Program-made: the position numbers and the translations under genes | Assembly: GCF_019977195.1 (NCBI RefSeq) | Contig: NZ_AP024643.1 | Span: 3,472,001-3,536,000 of the forward strand | Length of the DNA stretch: 64,000 nt | From: Arthrobacter sp. StoSoilA2 | GTDB taxonomy: Bacteria; Actinomycetota; Actinomycetes; Actinomycetales; Micrococcaceae | Reading direction: 5' to 3' | In this document: positions 1 through 10,559 of the stretch, piece after piece | Position numbering within the stretch: position 1 is the first letter of the stretch | Layout of the letters: every line of letters begins with the position of its first letter | The notes under the pieces: model-generated | The model's database searches: none | What the model saw: only the letters and a program-made list of their open reading frames with translations | Told to the model about the DNA's origin: nothing

Positions 1-2270
1 AGCGTAGCGACCGCGACCGAACCGGCGTCATAAATGGTCCCGGTCAGTTCGTCATGACAGTTCACCGGCAAGTCGATAGCCGTGTCCCGCCAGCCGCCTT
101 CGCGGGCGAGCCGCTTGGGCAGCCGCGTGCCAACGGTGACCACGCCAGGTGCGTCCGCCCCACGGTTGAAGGCAACTACGTGATCAGCGGCGGCGCCGCT
201 CGCGTGCACGGGCTGGTAACCAGCAAACAGTTCCGGCCGGTCACGACGTAACCTGAGCGCCCTGGATACCACCAGCAGTTTGGCGGCTTCCTCTGTGAAA
301 GCGGGCCGCGCACCAGTATCGAGTTCTGCGAGCGCCGCGATCCGGGCTTGAAAGTCCACTGGCCGCCGGTTGTCGGGGTCGGTCAATGAACCGTCCCGGA
401 ACTCTGTGCCCTGATAGACATCCGGAACGCCCGGCATGGTCAGTTGGATGAGCTTGGCTGAGAGTGAGTTCGACGTTCCAAAAGGTTCCAGTTCCTCGAC
501 GAAGTTCTCCAACGCGGCAGCGACCTCGGGGACGTCAAAAACGGCGTCGACGGCGGCAGTCAAGTGACGCTCGAAGTCCAGGTTGGGATCGGTCCAGTTG
601 GTCGAATTTCCGGCTTCGCGGGCGGCCTTGAGTGCATACGATTGGAGGCGCCCACGGTCGGCGGGCCAAGCGCCGGCAATTGACTGCCAAACGAGGGCTG
701 CCAGCGGACCGTCCGGGATGGGCGCCAGTTCCTGGACAGTGCCGAGGAATAGTTCCCATTCGGGGACGGATTCGGAAATGACCGAAATCCTGGCCCGGGC
801 GTCCTCGCTGCGCTTGGTGTCATGCGTGCTCAGCGTGGTCATGGAAAGCGGGATCTCTGCCTGACGCCGTGCCATGCGCCCATGGAACCCGTCAGGGGAA
901 AGCGCAAATTCAGTGGGATCAGCTCCCACTTCGGTGAGCGTCCCCAAGCGTGTGTAGCGGAAGAACGCGGTGTCCTCCACGCCCTTCGCCATAACCATTC
1001 CTGAGGTCTGTTGGAAGCGACGTGCCAGTTCCCCGGTGGGATCAACCAGGAGCGGGCGCAACCCGTTCAGCACAGACAGGAGCCCGGGCCGGTGTTGCCC
1101 GGCGCGCTCTATGGCTTCTTCCAGAATCTCCTGGCCGTGCGGCAGGTAGGTCCTGTAGACGGGGAACCAGCAAATAATCTCGGCCAGCGCATCGGCTACG
1201 TCGGCGCGCGGCAATTCCGGCGACTCGGGAACAAGCCGGGACAACCGGAGGATCTCGGACCTCAGGATGCCATCGGCGATGCGACGTTTGGTCCCGTGGA
1301 TCATGTCCTCATAGTCAGCGGGCCGGGCTGCATCCCGCAGCCGGGCGTCGAGGGAATCCAGGTATTCCTCGGCTGCGGGGTCGACGAACAGACGGTCTAC
1401 GTCCGCCAGTGCGTCATACCCTGTGGTGCCTTCGCAATCAAAGGTTTCCGGCAGTTTCTCCCCAGGCTCAAGGATCTTCTCCACCAGGAGGTACGCCCCG
1501 CCTGTCTCCTTGCGAAGCCTTGCCAGATACCCTTCCGGATCGGCCAGCCCATCGGGGTGATCGATCCTGAGACCATCCACCAGCTCTTCCCGGAACCAGC
1601 GCACGATTTCCTCGTGCGCCTCATCGAAGACCCACGGAACCTCGACGCGCACGCCTGCCAGCGTGTTCACTGCGAAGAAGCGGCGGTAGTTCAGTTCCGC
1701 GTCCGCGCGCCGCCAGCCCACCAGTTCATAGTGCTGCCGCGCATGAACGTCCTGCGGGCTGTCTCCGGCACTGAAGCTGCCCTCGGCCAACGGGAATCGG
1801 TGATCGTAGTAGTGCAGTTCGCCGTCCACCACCGTGAGTTGTTCAAGGTCGTCATCGCTGCCAAGCACGGGGATGCGGATCTTTCCGCCACCAAAGTCCC
1901 AGTCGACGTCGAACGCTTCTGCGTACTTGGACGAGCGCCCCTCTTTCAGGAGCTGCCACCACCAGGCATTCTGTCCCGGTGACGCGACACCCATATGGTT
2001 GGGAACGATGTCCGCGAGGATGCCAAGTCCCTTCGAGCGGGCGGCCTTGGACAACGCAGCGAGGCCCTCGGTTCCGCCCCTGGCCGGATCCACGGAGGAA
2101 GGATCCGTGACGTCATAACCGTGGTCTGAACCCTCCTCCGCTGTGAGGATCGGGGATACATAGACCCAATCAACCCCGAGGTTGTGCAGGTACCCGGTGA
2201 GTTCCGCAGCGTCCTGAAGCGTAAAGCTCCGGCGGATTTGCAGCCGGTACGTTGAAACGGGCGTTCTCAT
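1..2270 (-). CDS. treY: Maltooligosyl trehalose synthase TreY, 3' end cut by window
   Basis: TreY rearranges the terminal alpha-1,4 bond of maltodextrins to alpha,alpha-1,1, the first step of the cytoplasmic TreY-TreZ route from glycogen to trehalose. The frame opens with [12 protein letters not shown] and continues with the GH13 landmarks [27 protein letters not shown] and VEKIL, then [10 protein letters not shown] and [10 protein letters not shown]. It stays open to base 1, so about 757 residues are visible and only the C-terminal end is missing. The start ATG overlaps the treX stop as ATGA, which implies translational coupling. treZ probably lies just past the left edge. The family call is firm. 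Confidence 0.93.
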   Translation of the reverse strand, partial: MRTPVSTYRLQIRRSFTLQDAAELTGYLHNLGVDWVYVSPILTAEEGSDHGYDVTDPSSVDPARGGTEGLAALSKAARSKGLGILADIVPNHMGVASPGQNAWWWQLLKEGRSSKYAEAFDVDWDFGGGKIRIPVLGSDDDLEQLTVVDGELHYYDHRFPLAEGSFSAGDSPQDVHARQHYELVGWRRADAELNYRRFFAVNTLAGVRVEVPWVFDEAHEEIVRWFREELVDGLRIDHPDGLADPEGYLARLRKETGGAYLLVEKILEPGEKLPETFDCEGTTGYDALADVDRLFVDPAAEEYLDSLDARLRDAARPADYEDMIHGTKRRIADGILRSEILRLSRLVPESPELPRADVADALAEIICWFPVYRTYLPHGQEILEEAIERAGQHRPGLLSVLNGLRPLLVDPTGELARRFQQTSGMVMAKGVEDTAFFRYTRLGTLTEVGADPTEFALSPDGFHGRMARRQAEIPLSMTTLSTHDTKRSEDARARISVISESVPEWELFLGTVQELAPIPDGPLAALVWQSIAGAWPADRGRLQSYALKAAREAGNSTNWTDPNLDFERHLTAAVDAVFDVPEVAAALENFVEELEPFGTSNSLSAKLIQLTMPGVPDVYQGTEFRDGSLTDPDNRRPVDFQARIAALAELDTGARPAFTEEAAKLLVVSRALRLRRDRPELFAGYQPVHASGAAADHVVAFNRGADAPGVVTVGTRLPKRLAREGGWRDTAIDLPVNCHDELTGTIYDAGSVAVAT

Positions 2271-4612
2271 GAATCCGCCTTCTTCGACGTACGGCGCTTC
2301 CGGGTGGGTTTTGATTCCGCAGTGGCCGCATCTCCCCCATCGGAAGAGGTGCCCGCCTCTGAGGCATCCAGTGATCGAGCGTTCGCCGACGAATCTGTCG
2401 GCAGCGAGTTCACCGCAGGTGCCGTGAGCGACGCAGTTTCGGGGGTGCTTGTCTGGCTGAGCGCAGCAAGCGAGGCGGCCACTGAATGGTCCGGCTCGGA
2501 CTCGGGTGTGCTGTGGGCACGAAGCACCACCAATGACTTGGCAGCGATCATCAGGATCTGGTCTGCCTTCACGACGTCTGAATCTGCGCCTTCACCGCCG
2601 GTGTCGATCATGACATCCCACGCAGGGGCATATTCGTCCGACGGCACCCTGAACCCAACCTCGTCCTCGTCCGCATTGAAGTACAGCAGGAAATTGACGT
2701 CGGTGATCCGTCGACCTTGAGTGTCGCGTCCGTGGATTCCGTCACCGTTCAAGAACACGCCAACAGAACGGCCCAACGCGGTGTCCCAGTCCGAGGGCGT
2801 CATGGTGCTGGCATCGGCATCCAGCCATACGATGTCCGGAAGCCGCTCGCCCTCACCTCGCAGCACGGGCCGTCCATCGAAGAACCTGCTTCGGCGAAGG
2901 CTCGGGTGTTTGGCCCTCAGGGCGCTAACAGCAGCCGTGAATTCCACCAAGGGCTGGTCAACGTTATCCCAATTGATCCAAGTGAGCTCGGAGTCCTGAC
3001 AGTAACCGTTGTTGTTACCCTGCTGCGTCCTTCCAAGTTCATCGCCGTGCAGGAGCATGGGGACTCCCTGTGACAGGAAAAGCGAGGCGATGAAGTTCCT
3101 CTGTTGTCGGGCCCTGAGGCCCAGAACCTTCGGATCGTCCGTGGGGCCCTCAACGCCACAGTTCCACGAACGGTTGTGCGATTCGCCGTCGTTGTTGCCC
3201 TCACCGTTGGCCTCGTTGTGTTTCTCGTTGTACGACACGAGGTCGGCCAATGTGAAGCCGTCGTGGGCAGTGACGAAGTTGATCGAGGCCACCGGCCGGC
3301 GACCCGAGTGCTCGTAGAGGTCGGCGGAGCCTGTCAGACGCGAGGCGAATTCACCAAGGGTGGAGGGCTCTCCCCGCCAGAAGTCGCGGACAGTGTCCCG
3401 GTATTGGCCATTCCATTCCGTCCATTGGGGCGGGAAGTTTCCCACTTGGTATCCACCCGGACCAACATCCCACGGTTCGGCGATGAGCTTCACTTGGGAC
3501 ACAACAGGGTCCTGCTGGATGAGTTCGAAGAAGGTGGAAAGCTTGTCCACGTCATAGAATTCGCGGGCCAGCGTGGACGCGAGATCGAACCGGAACCCGT
3601 CCACGTGCATCTCCGTCACCCAGTAGCGAAGCGAGTCCATCAGCAACTGGAGTGAATGGGGGCTCCGGACATTCAATGAGTTCCCGGTGCCTGTGTAGTC
3701 CATGTAGTACTTTTGGTCGTTCTCCACCAGGCGGTAGTACGCGGAGTTGTCGATGCCCTTGAAGGACAACGTGGGCCCCAGATGGTTGCCCTCGGCCGTG
3801 TGGTTGTAAACGACGTCCAAAATGACTTCGATCCCGGCGTTGTGCAGGGAACGCACCATGGCCTTGAAGTCCTGGACCTGCTGGCCTGTATCGCCCTTGG
3901 AGCTGTAACTGTTGTGCGGGGCGAAGAAGCCGATGGTGTTGTAGCCCCAGTAGTTGTTCAGGCCCTTATCCTGCAGGATGCCGTCGTTGACGAACTGGTG
4001 CACGGGCATAAGCTCGATCGCAGTAATACCCAGCTTTTGAAGGTGGGAAATGACTGCGGGGTGGGCTACACCTGCGTAGGTTCCACGCTGTTCCTCGGGA
4101 ACTTCCGGGTGCAGCTGGGTAAGTCCCTTGACGTGGGCCTCGTAAATGACCGACTTGTGGTACGGGATCTTCAGGAGTTTGTCGCCGTCCCAGTCGAAGA
4201 ACGGGTTGATGACCACGCCCAGCATCATGTGCGGTGCGGAGTCAGCGTCATTCCGGGAGTCCGGGTCCCCCATGTTGTAGGAGAACAGGGCCGGGTCCCA
4301 ATCGATCTGACGATGGATGGCCTTGGCGTACGGGTCCAGCAACAGCTTGTTGGGGTTGAACCGTTGGCCGGCGTCGGGGTTGTAAGGTCCGTGCACGCGA
4401 TAGCCATATTTCTGTCCGGGTTGGACTTGCGGCAGGTAGCAGTGCCAGACGTAGCCGTCTACCTCGGTGACATCTACGCGGACTTCCCCGCCGTCGTCGT
4501 CGAAGAGGCACAGCTCCACTTTCTCGGCCTTCTCGCTGAACAGCGCGAAGTTGGTGCCGGTCCCGTCAAAGGTGGCTCCAAGCGGATAGGCCGATCCAGG
4601 CCAGACTTCCAT
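2267..4612 (-). CDS. treX: Glycogen debranching enzyme GlgX/TreX
   Basis: This 781-residue GH13 isoamylase-type enzyme removes alpha-1,6 branches from glycogen or maltodextrin and so feeds linear chains to TreY. An N-terminal CBM48-like part ([21 protein letters not shown]) precedes the catalytic barrel, which shows all four GH13 regions: [25 protein letters not shown] and FVTAHDGF. The start used is the ATG at 4612, preceded by GAGGAG at good spacing; an upstream TTG in frame has no ribosome site. The last 75 or so residues form a Ser/Thr/Ala-rich tail ending in basic RKRRTSKK. The ordinary family length is about 700, so this tail is an extension. Confidence 0.94.
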   Translation of the reverse strand: MEVWPGSAYPLGATFDGTGTNFALFSEKAEKVELCLFDDDGGEVRVDVTEVDGYVWHCYLPQVQPGQKYGYRVHGPYNPDAGQRFNPNKLLLDPYAKAIHRQIDWDPALFSYNMGDPDSRNDADSAPHMMLGVVINPFFDWDGDKLLKIPYHKSVIYEAHVKGLTQLHPEVPEEQRGTYAGVAHPAVISHLQKLGITAIELMPVHQFVNDGILQDKGLNNYWGYNTIGFFAPHNSYSSKGDTGQQVQDFKAMVRSLHNAGIEVILDVVYNHTAEGNHLGPTLSFKGIDNSAYYRLVENDQKYYMDYTGTGNSLNVRSPHSLQLLMDSLRYWVTEMHVDGFRFDLASTLAREFYDVDKLSTFFELIQQDPVVSQVKLIAEPWDVGPGGYQVGNFPPQWTEWNGQYRDTVRDFWRGEPSTLGEFASRLTGSADLYEHSGRRPVASINFVTAHDGFTLADLVSYNEKHNEANGEGNNDGESHNRSWNCGVEGPTDDPKVLGLRARQQRNFIASLFLSQGVPMLLHGDELGRTQQGNNNGYCQDSELTWINWDNVDQPLVEFTAAVSALRAKHPSLRRSRFFDGRPVLRGEGERLPDIVWLDADASTMTPSDWDTALGRSVGVFLNGDGIHGRDTQGRRITDVNFLLYFNADEDEVGFRVPSDEYAPAWDVMIDTGGEGADSDVVKADQILMIAAKSLVVLRAHSTPESEPDHSVAASLAALSQTSTPETASLTAPAVNSLPTDSSANARSLDASEAGTSSDGGDAATAESKPTRKRRTSKKADS

Positions 4613-4681
4613 GCGTTCTCCTCTGGTGATGCGGATAACTTGCTGCAAGCCTACTCATGACCCCCGACACGGACAGTAACC

Positions 4682-6253
4682 TTACGGTCTTGTAGGGTCG
4701 TATTCCGCAGTCAGCGAACCTACGACGCGCGGTACCGCCGCCATGATCGCTGACGCTGTAAGGGGGCCACCATCAAAATCGTTCGACGCGATCGAGCCAG
4801 CGCGGCCGTGAACGCTAGCCGCGACCGCCGCCACAGCAGCCCAGCGGTCGTCCAGTTTCAAGCCCAGGGCTGCGTACGCGCCGTCGTCGTCCCTGACAGA
4901 GTCCACAGATTGCGCCAGCAAGGCTCCCAGGATGCCTGCAAGGACATCGCCGCTGCCTGCAGTCGCCATCCAGGCAGTGCCCTCGGACTGGCTGAAAACA
5001 ACGCCCGACGGCGAGGCCACCAGTGTGGTGGCACCCTTCAGCAGGACTGTGGCACCGGTTTGCGCGGCTGCTTGCCGTACGAAGTGCAGCGGCCGGGACT
5101 CGACGTCCTCACGGGTCACGGCAACCTCGCCGGTGGACGGAAGGGCTGCAAGGAGCGTCGCCAGCTCCCCGGCGTGCGGGGTGAGGATCCAATGGGCGGG
5201 ACAATGCTCGGGCAGGATACTCAAGGCTCCGGCGTCGACGACGACTGGCAATTCAGCGTCAAGCGCCGACCCTGCGGCATCCTTGGCACGTCCGAGTTGG
5301 TCCTCCCCGTCGACGCCGGGACCAAGCAACCACGCCTGGACCCTGCCGGGATCCCCGGTCTCCCACAGGGCCTCCGGAGTCCGGGTCAAAACCTGGCGTG
5401 CCGCAGATTCCGGTCCTACATAGCGGACCATGCCTGCGCCAGCCACGGCTGCCGCATGGACGGTTAGTACAGCTGCCCCGGCAAAACGAGGCGAGCCAGC
5501 GACAACGCCCAACACGCCACGGGAGTATTTATGGGAGCGGCGACCCGGCTTGGCGAGCAAAGACTTCAGGTCCGGGGCCTCAAGCCGACGCAACTCAGGG
5601 GTATCCAGGGAGTCTTCGATCCCAATCGGTACCAGCACCGCGCGCCCCGCACAGCCTTCGCCGGGGTCCGTCATCAGCCCGGCCTTGATGCCACCAAAAG
5701 TCACTGTGACATCGGCATCCAGCACCGGCCAGTGGACTTCGCCCGTATTGGCATCCAAACCGCTGGGGAGGTCGCACGCCACCACGCAACGCGGCTTCAG
5801 CTCCTGAAGGGAAGCAACCAACTCAGCCGAAGCATCACGCAATCCGCCGCGCGCGCCGGTGCCCAGGAGGGCGTCGATAATGACATCGTCGCCAGCGCAC
5901 AGGACAGCAAGTTCTTCGGCGTTTCCGGAATCCAATCGCAGCACGCGGCCACCTGCCGACTGAAAAGCCGCCAGAGCCTCGGTATGGACTTCCGCTGAGG
6001 CGAGTACCGCCGTCGTCCGCATGCCGCGGCGGGCAAGCATGGAAGCCGCGAAGAGTCCGTCACCGCCGTTGTTGCCCTTGCCTGCCAGGACCGTGACGCT
6101 GGCACCGGTCAGCTTGCGCCTGGCCTTGACCACGCGCACCACTTCCTGCGCCAAGCCGTAGGCGGCCCGTTGCATGAGAACAGCGCCCTCACCGGAGTCC
6201 AGGAGCGGTTGTTCCGCATCCCTGATCTGTTGTCCGGTGAAGGCGCTGATCAT
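4682..6253 (-). CDS. nnr: Bifunctional NAD(P)H-hydrate epimerase / ADP-dependent NAD(P)H-hydrate dehydratase
   Basis: This protein repairs hydrated NADH and NADPH. The N-terminal YjeF_N epimerase domain (about residues 1-210) interconverts R and S hydrates and carries GKGNNGGDGL. The C-terminal ribokinase-like dehydratase (about 230-510) removes water using ADP and carries HAGELATLL and GSGDVLAGILGA. The two-domain length of 523 residues is normal for a fused form. It lies 18 bases after acpS and 69 bases before treX, in a probable glmS-acpS-nnr transcript. This order (glmS, acpS, nnr) is common in actinobacteria. Confidence 0.92.
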   Translation of the reverse strand: MISAFTGQQIRDAEQPLLDSGEGAVLMQRAAYGLAQEVVRVVKARRKLTGASVTVLAGKGNNGGDGLFAASMLARRGMRTTAVLASAEVHTEALAAFQSAGGRVLRLDSGNAEELAVLCAGDDVIIDALLGTGARGGLRDASAELVASLQELKPRCVVACDLPSGLDANTGEVHWPVLDADVTVTFGGIKAGLMTDPGEGCAGRAVLVPIGIEDSLDTPELRRLEAPDLKSLLAKPGRRSHKYSRGVLGVVAGSPRFAGAAVLTVHAAAVAGAGMVRYVGPESAARQVLTRTPEALWETGDPGRVQAWLLGPGVDGEDQLGRAKDAAGSALDAELPVVVDAGALSILPEHCPAHWILTPHAGELATLLAALPSTGEVAVTREDVESRPLHFVRQAAAQTGATVLLKGATTLVASPSGVVFSQSEGTAWMATAGSGDVLAGILGALLAQSVDSVRDDDGAYAALGLKLDDRWAAVAAVAASVHGRAGSIASNDFDGGPLTASAIMAAVPRVVGSLTAEYDPTRP

Positions 6254-6271
6254 CGTTATATAAAGGTCCGT

Positions 6272-6619
6272 TTAGCCCTCGGCGAGGACATACGCCGTAG
6301 CGATGCCGCCATCGTGGCTCATGGACAGGTGCCAGCGCTTGACGCCCTTGGCATCGGACACGGCCAATACCGTTCCTTTGACCTGGACGGTAGGACCATT
6401 CTGGTCAAGACCAATCCAGCAGTCCTGCCAGTTCATGCCAGCGGGAGCACCCAGGACCTTGGCTACTGCTTCCTTGGCAGCGAAGCGCGCAGCGAGTGAC
6501 CTGGTGTTGAGTTCGCGCTCCGCAGGAACGAAAAGCCTGTCCCGCAGTCCGGGGGTCCGCTCCAGTTGCCGGGCGAACCGCTCGATGTCTACGACGTCTA
6601 CTCCAATGCCAACAATCAT
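6272..6619 (-). CDS. acpS: Holo-[acyl-carrier-protein] synthase AcpS
   Basis: AcpS moves 4'-phosphopantetheine from CoA to a serine of acyl carrier protein, activating it for fatty-acid synthesis. The 115-residue protein opens with [15 protein letters not shown], containing the Mg-binding Asp at residue 8. It has the second signature [10 protein letters not shown] with the metal-ligand Glu. The start codon lies 4 bases after the glmS stop, so the two genes are almost certainly cotranslated. Size and motifs match the trimeric AcpS group rather than the larger Sfp type. Confidence 0.95.
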   Translation of the reverse strand: MIVGIGVDVVDIERFARQLERTPGLRDRLFVPAERELNTRSLAARFAAKEAVAKVLGAPAGMNWQDCWIGLDQNGPTVQVKGTVLAVSDAKGVKRWHLSMSHDGGIATAYVLAEG

Positions 6620-6623
6620 GCGG

Positions 6624-8507
6624 TTATTCTACGGTCACGCTCTTGGCGAGGTTACGCGGCTGATCGACGTCGTAACCCTTTGCGCCGGCCAGTTCAGCAG
6701 CGAAGATCTGCAGTGGCACGGTGGTGAGCAGCGGCATGAGCAGCGTGGGCGTCTCCGGGACGTAGAAGACGTGCTCTGCGTAATCCTTGACCGACTCGTC
6801 GCCTTCCTCAGCAATGACCAGGGTGCGTGCGCCACGTGCGCGGACTTCCTGGATGTTGCTGACAACCTTGGAGTGCAGGGAGTCACGGCCACGCGGAGAC
6901 GGGACAACCACGAAAACCGGCTGGCCGTCGTCGATCAGGGCGATCGGTCCGTGCTTGAGTTCCCCGGCAGCGAAGCCCTCAGCGTGGATGTAGGCGATTT
7001 CCTTGAGCTTCAAGGCGCCTTCCAGTGCAACCGGGAAGCCAACGTGGCGGCCCAGGAACAAGACGGACTTCTCGTCCTTCATGCTGCGGGCCAGTTCGCG
7101 CAGGGGACCTGCGTTGTCCAGGATCTTCTGAATCTTGGCCGGGATCTTGTTCAGGTCCGCGAGGACGTCCTTGATCTGGCCGGAGAAGATGTTGCCACGC
7201 AGCTGGGCCAGGTAAAGGCCAAGCAAGTAAGCGGCAGTGATCTGGGCGAGGAACGCCTTGGTGGATGCCACAGCGATCTCCGGACCAGCGTGGGTGTAGA
7301 GCACGGCGTCGGATTCGCGCGGGATGGTGGAACCGTTGGTGTTGCAGATGGAGATCGTCTTGGCGCCCTGTTCGCGGGCGTAGCGGACGGCCATGAGCGT
7401 GTCCATGGTCTCGCCGGACTGGCTGATGGAAACCACCAGGGTGTTGGCGTCGACGATCGGGTCGCGGTAACGGAACTCGTGTGCGAGCTCCACTTCCGTG
7501 GGGATGCGGCACCAGTTTTCAATGGCGTACTTGGCCACCAGGCCAGCGTAGGCTGCGGTTCCGCAGGCCAGAACGATGATCTTGTCAACCTGCTTGAGGA
7601 GCTCAGGATCGATGCGGACTTCGTCCAGCGTCAGCTTTCCGTTGAGGTCCGAGCGTCCCAGGAGAGTCTGGGCCACGGCATCGGGCTGGTCGTGGATTTC
7701 CTTCTCCATGAAGGAGCTGAAGCCACCCTTTTCGGCAGAAGCCGGGTCCCAGTCAACGTGGTATTCCTTGCCTTCGGCGGGAGCGCCGAAGAAGTCGGTG
7801 ATCTCCACGGAGTCCGCGGTGATGGTGACGATCTGGTCCTGGCCGAGTTCCACGGCGCGGCGCGTGTAGTCGATGAAGCCGGAGACGTCCGAGCCGAGGA
7901 AGTTCTCGCCGTCGCCAAGGCCGACCACGAGCGGGGAGTTGCGGCGGGCGGCCACGACGACGTCGGGCTGGTCCGCGTGGACGGCGAGGAGGGTGAAGGC
8001 ACCCTCGAGACGCTGGCAGGCCAGGCGCATCGCCTTGGTGAGGTCGCCGCCGTTGCCATTGAGTTCGTTGCGGAAGATGTTGCCAACCAGTGCGGCAGCC
8101 ACTTCGGTGTCGGTTTCGGACTCGAACGTGACGCCCTTGCCCAGCAACTCCTGCTTGAGCTCTGCGAAGTTTTCGATGATGCCGTTGTGAATCAGCGCCA
8201 GACGCCCGCCGTCGGAAAGGTGGGGGTGTGCGTTGCGGTCGGTGGGGCCGCCATGCGTGGCCCAACGGGTGTGGCCAATGCCGGTCAGGGATTCAGGAAC
8301 CGGGTTTGCTTCCAGTTCACTGATCAGGTTGCTCAACTTGCCGGACTTTTTACGGGACGAGATGGTTCCATCAGCCACCACTGCGACGCCGGCGGAGTCA
8401 TAGCCGCGGTACTCAAGACGACGCAGCCCCTCCACGACGACGTCAAGGGCGCTGTGACCAGCTGCCTTACGAGACGAATTGCCAACATAGCCTACGATTC
8501 CACACAT
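6624..8507 (-). CDS. glmS: Glutamine--fructose-6-phosphate aminotransferase (isomerizing) GlmS
   Basis: GlmS makes glucosamine-6-phosphate from fructose-6-phosphate and glutamine, the first step to UDP-GlcNAc. The start was set at the ATG at 8507 because the mature enzyme must begin with the nucleophilic cysteine, and the protein then reads M-CGIVGYVG. An N-terminal class II glutaminase (residues 1 to about 240) is followed by two SIS sugar-isomerase domains with [18 protein letters not shown] and HGPIALID. It ends in the usual NLAKSVTVE. It is 627 residues long. glmM, two steps further in the same pathway, lies 2 kb away. No glmS ribozyme-like leader was recognised. Confidence 0.96.
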   Translation of the reverse strand: MCGIVGYVGNSSRKAAGHSALDVVVEGLRRLEYRGYDSAGVAVVADGTISSRKKSGKLSNLISELEANPVPESLTGIGHTRWATHGGPTDRNAHPHLSDGGRLALIHNGIIENFAELKQELLGKGVTFESETDTEVAAALVGNIFRNELNGNGGDLTKAMRLACQRLEGAFTLLAVHADQPDVVVAARRNSPLVVGLGDGENFLGSDVSGFIDYTRRAVELGQDQIVTITADSVEITDFFGAPAEGKEYHVDWDPASAEKGGFSSFMEKEIHDQPDAVAQTLLGRSDLNGKLTLDEVRIDPELLKQVDKIIVLACGTAAYAGLVAKYAIENWCRIPTEVELAHEFRYRDPIVDANTLVVSISQSGETMDTLMAVRYAREQGAKTISICNTNGSTIPRESDAVLYTHAGPEIAVASTKAFLAQITAAYLLGLYLAQLRGNIFSGQIKDVLADLNKIPAKIQKILDNAGPLRELARSMKDEKSVLFLGRHVGFPVALEGALKLKEIAYIHAEGFAAGELKHGPIALIDDGQPVFVVVPSPRGRDSLHSKVVSNIQEVRARGARTLVIAEEGDESVKDYAEHVFYVPETPTLLMPLLTTVPLQIFAAELAGAKGYDVDQPRNLAKSVTVE

Positions 8508-8651
8508 GGGTATAAGCCTAACGGCTAGGTCAAACAACTGATGTGGGACGTCCCCCCTTCCACTCTTGTCTCTGACGCGTTAATCACTCAGAATTCACCC
8601 TCACGTCGTCCCGCATTTCCTGATCCGCCGGGCTAAGGGCAGAATCAGAAC
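8508..8651. promoter_or_regulatory. Divergent intergenic region between glmS and coaA
   Basis: These 144 bases separate two divergent genes and must hold promoters for both. No convincing -35/-10 pair could be fixed for either side. The glmS start has only a weak ribosome site, and coaA has AAGGG about 12 bases before its GTG. Confidence 0.4.
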
Positions 8652-9617
8652 GTGACTTTGCAACGCACCGAAGCAAACGGCGACGGCGCTTCCCCCTTTG
8701 TTGAGCTGGACCGCCAAACGTGGTCCCGGCTGGCAGCACAGATGGAGCAGCCCCTCAACGAAGAGGACATTTTCCGTCTGCGCGGCCTCGGCGATCCCCT
8801 GGATATGAAGGAAGTGCGGGAGGTATACCTCCCCCTTTCGCGGCTTCTGCACCTCTACGTCGAAGCTTCACATCAGCTGCACGCGGCAACAACAACGTTC
8901 TTGGGCGAGCAAACACAACGCACCCCGTTTGTGATCGGCGTGGCCGGTTCCGTGGCTGTTGGAAAGTCCACCATCGCCCGCGTGCTCCGTGAAATGCTGC
9001 GACGCTGGCCGGGAACACCCAACGTGGAACTCATCACCACGGACGGCTTCCTCTACCCGCTGGCCGAATTGAAGCGCCGCCATTTGCTGGAACGTAAAGG
9101 TTTCCCGGAGTCCTACGACCGCCGGGCGCTGTTGCGTTTTGTGTCGGAAATCAAAGGTGGAGCCGAGGAGGTCCGGGCACCGTGGTACTCCCACGTCACC
9201 TACGACATCGTCCCGGGCAAGGAAGTCGTAGTGCGCCGGCCTGACGTGCTGATCGTGGAAGGCCTCAACGTTCTGGCCCCTGCCAGGCCCCGCATGGATG
9301 GCAAGCAGGGACTTGCGCTGAGCGACTTCTTTGATTTCTCCATCTACGTTGACGCCAAGACTTCCTATATCGAGGAGTGGTACGTGGACCGGTTCCGAAA
9401 GCTCCGCAGTACAGCCTTCGCGCAGCCGGAGTCCTACTTCCACCGGTACGCCACACTGTCCGACGAAGATGCCGAGTCAACAGCCCGCGGCATCTGGAAG
9501 CGCATCAACGAGCCGAACCTCGAAGAGAACGTGCTCCCCACCCGTGGCCGCGCCCAGCTGGTGCTTACCAAGGACGCAGACCATTCCATCCGTCGCATGC
9601 TTTTGCGGAAGGTCTAG
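8652..9617 (+). CDS. coaA: Type I pantothenate kinase CoaA
   Basis: CoaA phosphorylates pantothenate, the first and rate-setting step of CoA synthesis. The 321-residue protein shows the P-loop [12 protein letters not shown] at residues 96-107 and the downstream ITTDGFLYP and FPESYD segments typical of the prokaryotic type I enzyme. The start is a GTG; a more distal in-frame start is not needed to match family length. The stop is followed after one base by the GTG of the next gene, so the two are coupled. CoA supply links it loosely to acpS across the divergent region. Confidence 0.95.
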   Translation: MTLQRTEANGDGASPFVELDRQTWSRLAAQMEQPLNEEDIFRLRGLGDPLDMKEVREVYLPLSRLLHLYVEASHQLHAATTTFLGEQTQRTPFVIGVAGSVAVGKSTIARVLREMLRRWPGTPNVELITTDGFLYPLAELKRRHLLERKGFPESYDRRALLRFVSEIKGGAEEVRAPWYSHVTYDIVPGKEVVVRRPDVLIVEGLNVLAPARPRMDGKQGLALSDFFDFSIYVDAKTSYIEEWYVDRFRKLRSTAFAQPESYFHRYATLSDEDAESTARGIWKRINEPNLEENVLPTRGRAQLVLTKDADHSIRRMLLRKV

Positions 9618-9618
9618 C

Positions 9619-10458
9619 GTGGACACCCAACCCCAGCCGATGCCCAGCCGGAGGGCATTCGCGGGTTTGCTCACCGCTGGCGCTGGCCTGGCCGCCCTGA
9701 CGGCCTGCACTCCGGATGGCTCCTCCTCCCCTGCCGCGGCTTCGGCGACGCCGTCCGGCGCTGCCTCGAGCGCCACGCCAACCCAAGTCACTGCCGTTAC
9801 GCCCGCTGCCGCTACCGAGCCTTCCAGCGCACCGCCCTCACACGCCGCAGCCAGGCAATTCTCGCTGACCGATCCAGCGAGCCCTTGGGTGGTGGTCAAC
9901 AAGCATCGGCCGCTGAACCCTCAAAACTATGTGCCGGCGGATTTGGTCCAGCCGAACATCCGGCTCGCCGTCACCGGCGAAGCCACACTGATGAACAGCA
10001 CGACGGCGGCTGCCGCAGAGAAGATGTTCGCCGCAGCGGCGGCCGAGGGCGTCATCATGGCATTGGCGTCCGGGTACCGTTCCTATTCCACACAGGTCAC
10101 CACATACAACGGCTACGTCGCGAACAGTGGCCAGGTTGCAGCCGACCGGGCCTCTGCACGGCCCGGTCATTCCGAACACCAAACGGGCTGGTCCTTTGAC
10201 ATAGCCGACGGCGGGGGTGCCTGCAGTTTCCAGCCCTGCTTCGCCGAGCAGCCCGCGGCTATTTGGGCCAAAGCCAACGCACACAAATTCGGTTTCATCG
10301 TCCGCTATCCATGGATGTTCCACGAAACAACCGGATACTTCTACGAGTCCTGGCACCTGCGCTACATCGGCGTCGAAGCAGCGACAGAGATGAACACCCG
10401 AGGCGTTGCAACACTTGAGGAGTACTTCGGGTTGGAAGCAGCGCCGGACTACCTGTAG
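9619..10458 (+). CDS. Tat-exported lipoprotein, D-alanyl-D-alanine carboxypeptidase (VanY family, M15)
   Basis: This predicted cell-surface metallopeptidase trims the terminal D-Ala of peptidoglycan stem peptides. From the GTG at 9619 (279 residues) the N-terminus has the twin-arginine motif SRRAFAGLL at about 10-18, then a hydrophobic stretch and the lipobox LTAC with Cys at residue 30, so it should be a Tat-dependent lipoprotein. A Ser/Ala/Thr-rich linker of about 55 residues precedes the catalytic domain. The zinc ligands are seen in SEHQTGWSFD (His and Asp) and in SWHLRY (His). The long in-frame extension upstream overlaps coaA and is not coding. An alternative start is the ATG at 9640. 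Confidence 0.88.
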   Translation: MDTQPQPMPSRRAFAGLLTAGAGLAALTACTPDGSSSPAAASATPSGAASSATPTQVTAVTPAAATEPSSAPPSHAAARQFSLTDPASPWVVVNKHRPLNPQNYVPADLVQPNIRLAVTGEATLMNSTTAAAAEKMFAAAAAEGVIMALASGYRSYSTQVTTYNGYVANSGQVAADRASARPGHSEHQTGWSFDIADGGGACSFQPCFAEQPAAIWAKANAHKFGFIVRYPWMFHETTGYFYESWHLRYIGVEAATEMNTRGVATLEEYFGLEAAPDYL

Positions 10459-10493
10459 GGCTGCCCTTTTTAGCCCGTCCGTTTAAACGGTAC

Positions 10494-10543
10494 GGCCCGC
10501 TTCCTGGTAATCCGGTCAAACCGGTAATGCAGGAAAGCGGGCC
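10494..10543. terminator. Bidirectional hairpin between convergent vanY-like gene and glmM
   Basis: GGCCCGCTTCCTG and CAGGAAAGCGGGCC form a stem with one bulged base. Its loop holds a second small palindrome, CCGGTcaaACCGG. It lies exactly between two convergent stops, so it probably terminates both transcripts. The U-tracts are weak. Confidence 0.65.
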
Positions 10544-10559
10544 GAAGCTGCTTGGGTTC

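Noticed and set aside
6303..8528. 741-residue plus-strand frame opposite glmS and acpS
   Set aside because: Antisense to two firmly identified enzymes; it has no ribosome site or family pattern.
9331..9618. Upstream extension of the VanY-like frame inside coaA
   Set aside because: It would hide the Tat/lipobox signal and runs in another frame over the coaA 3' end.
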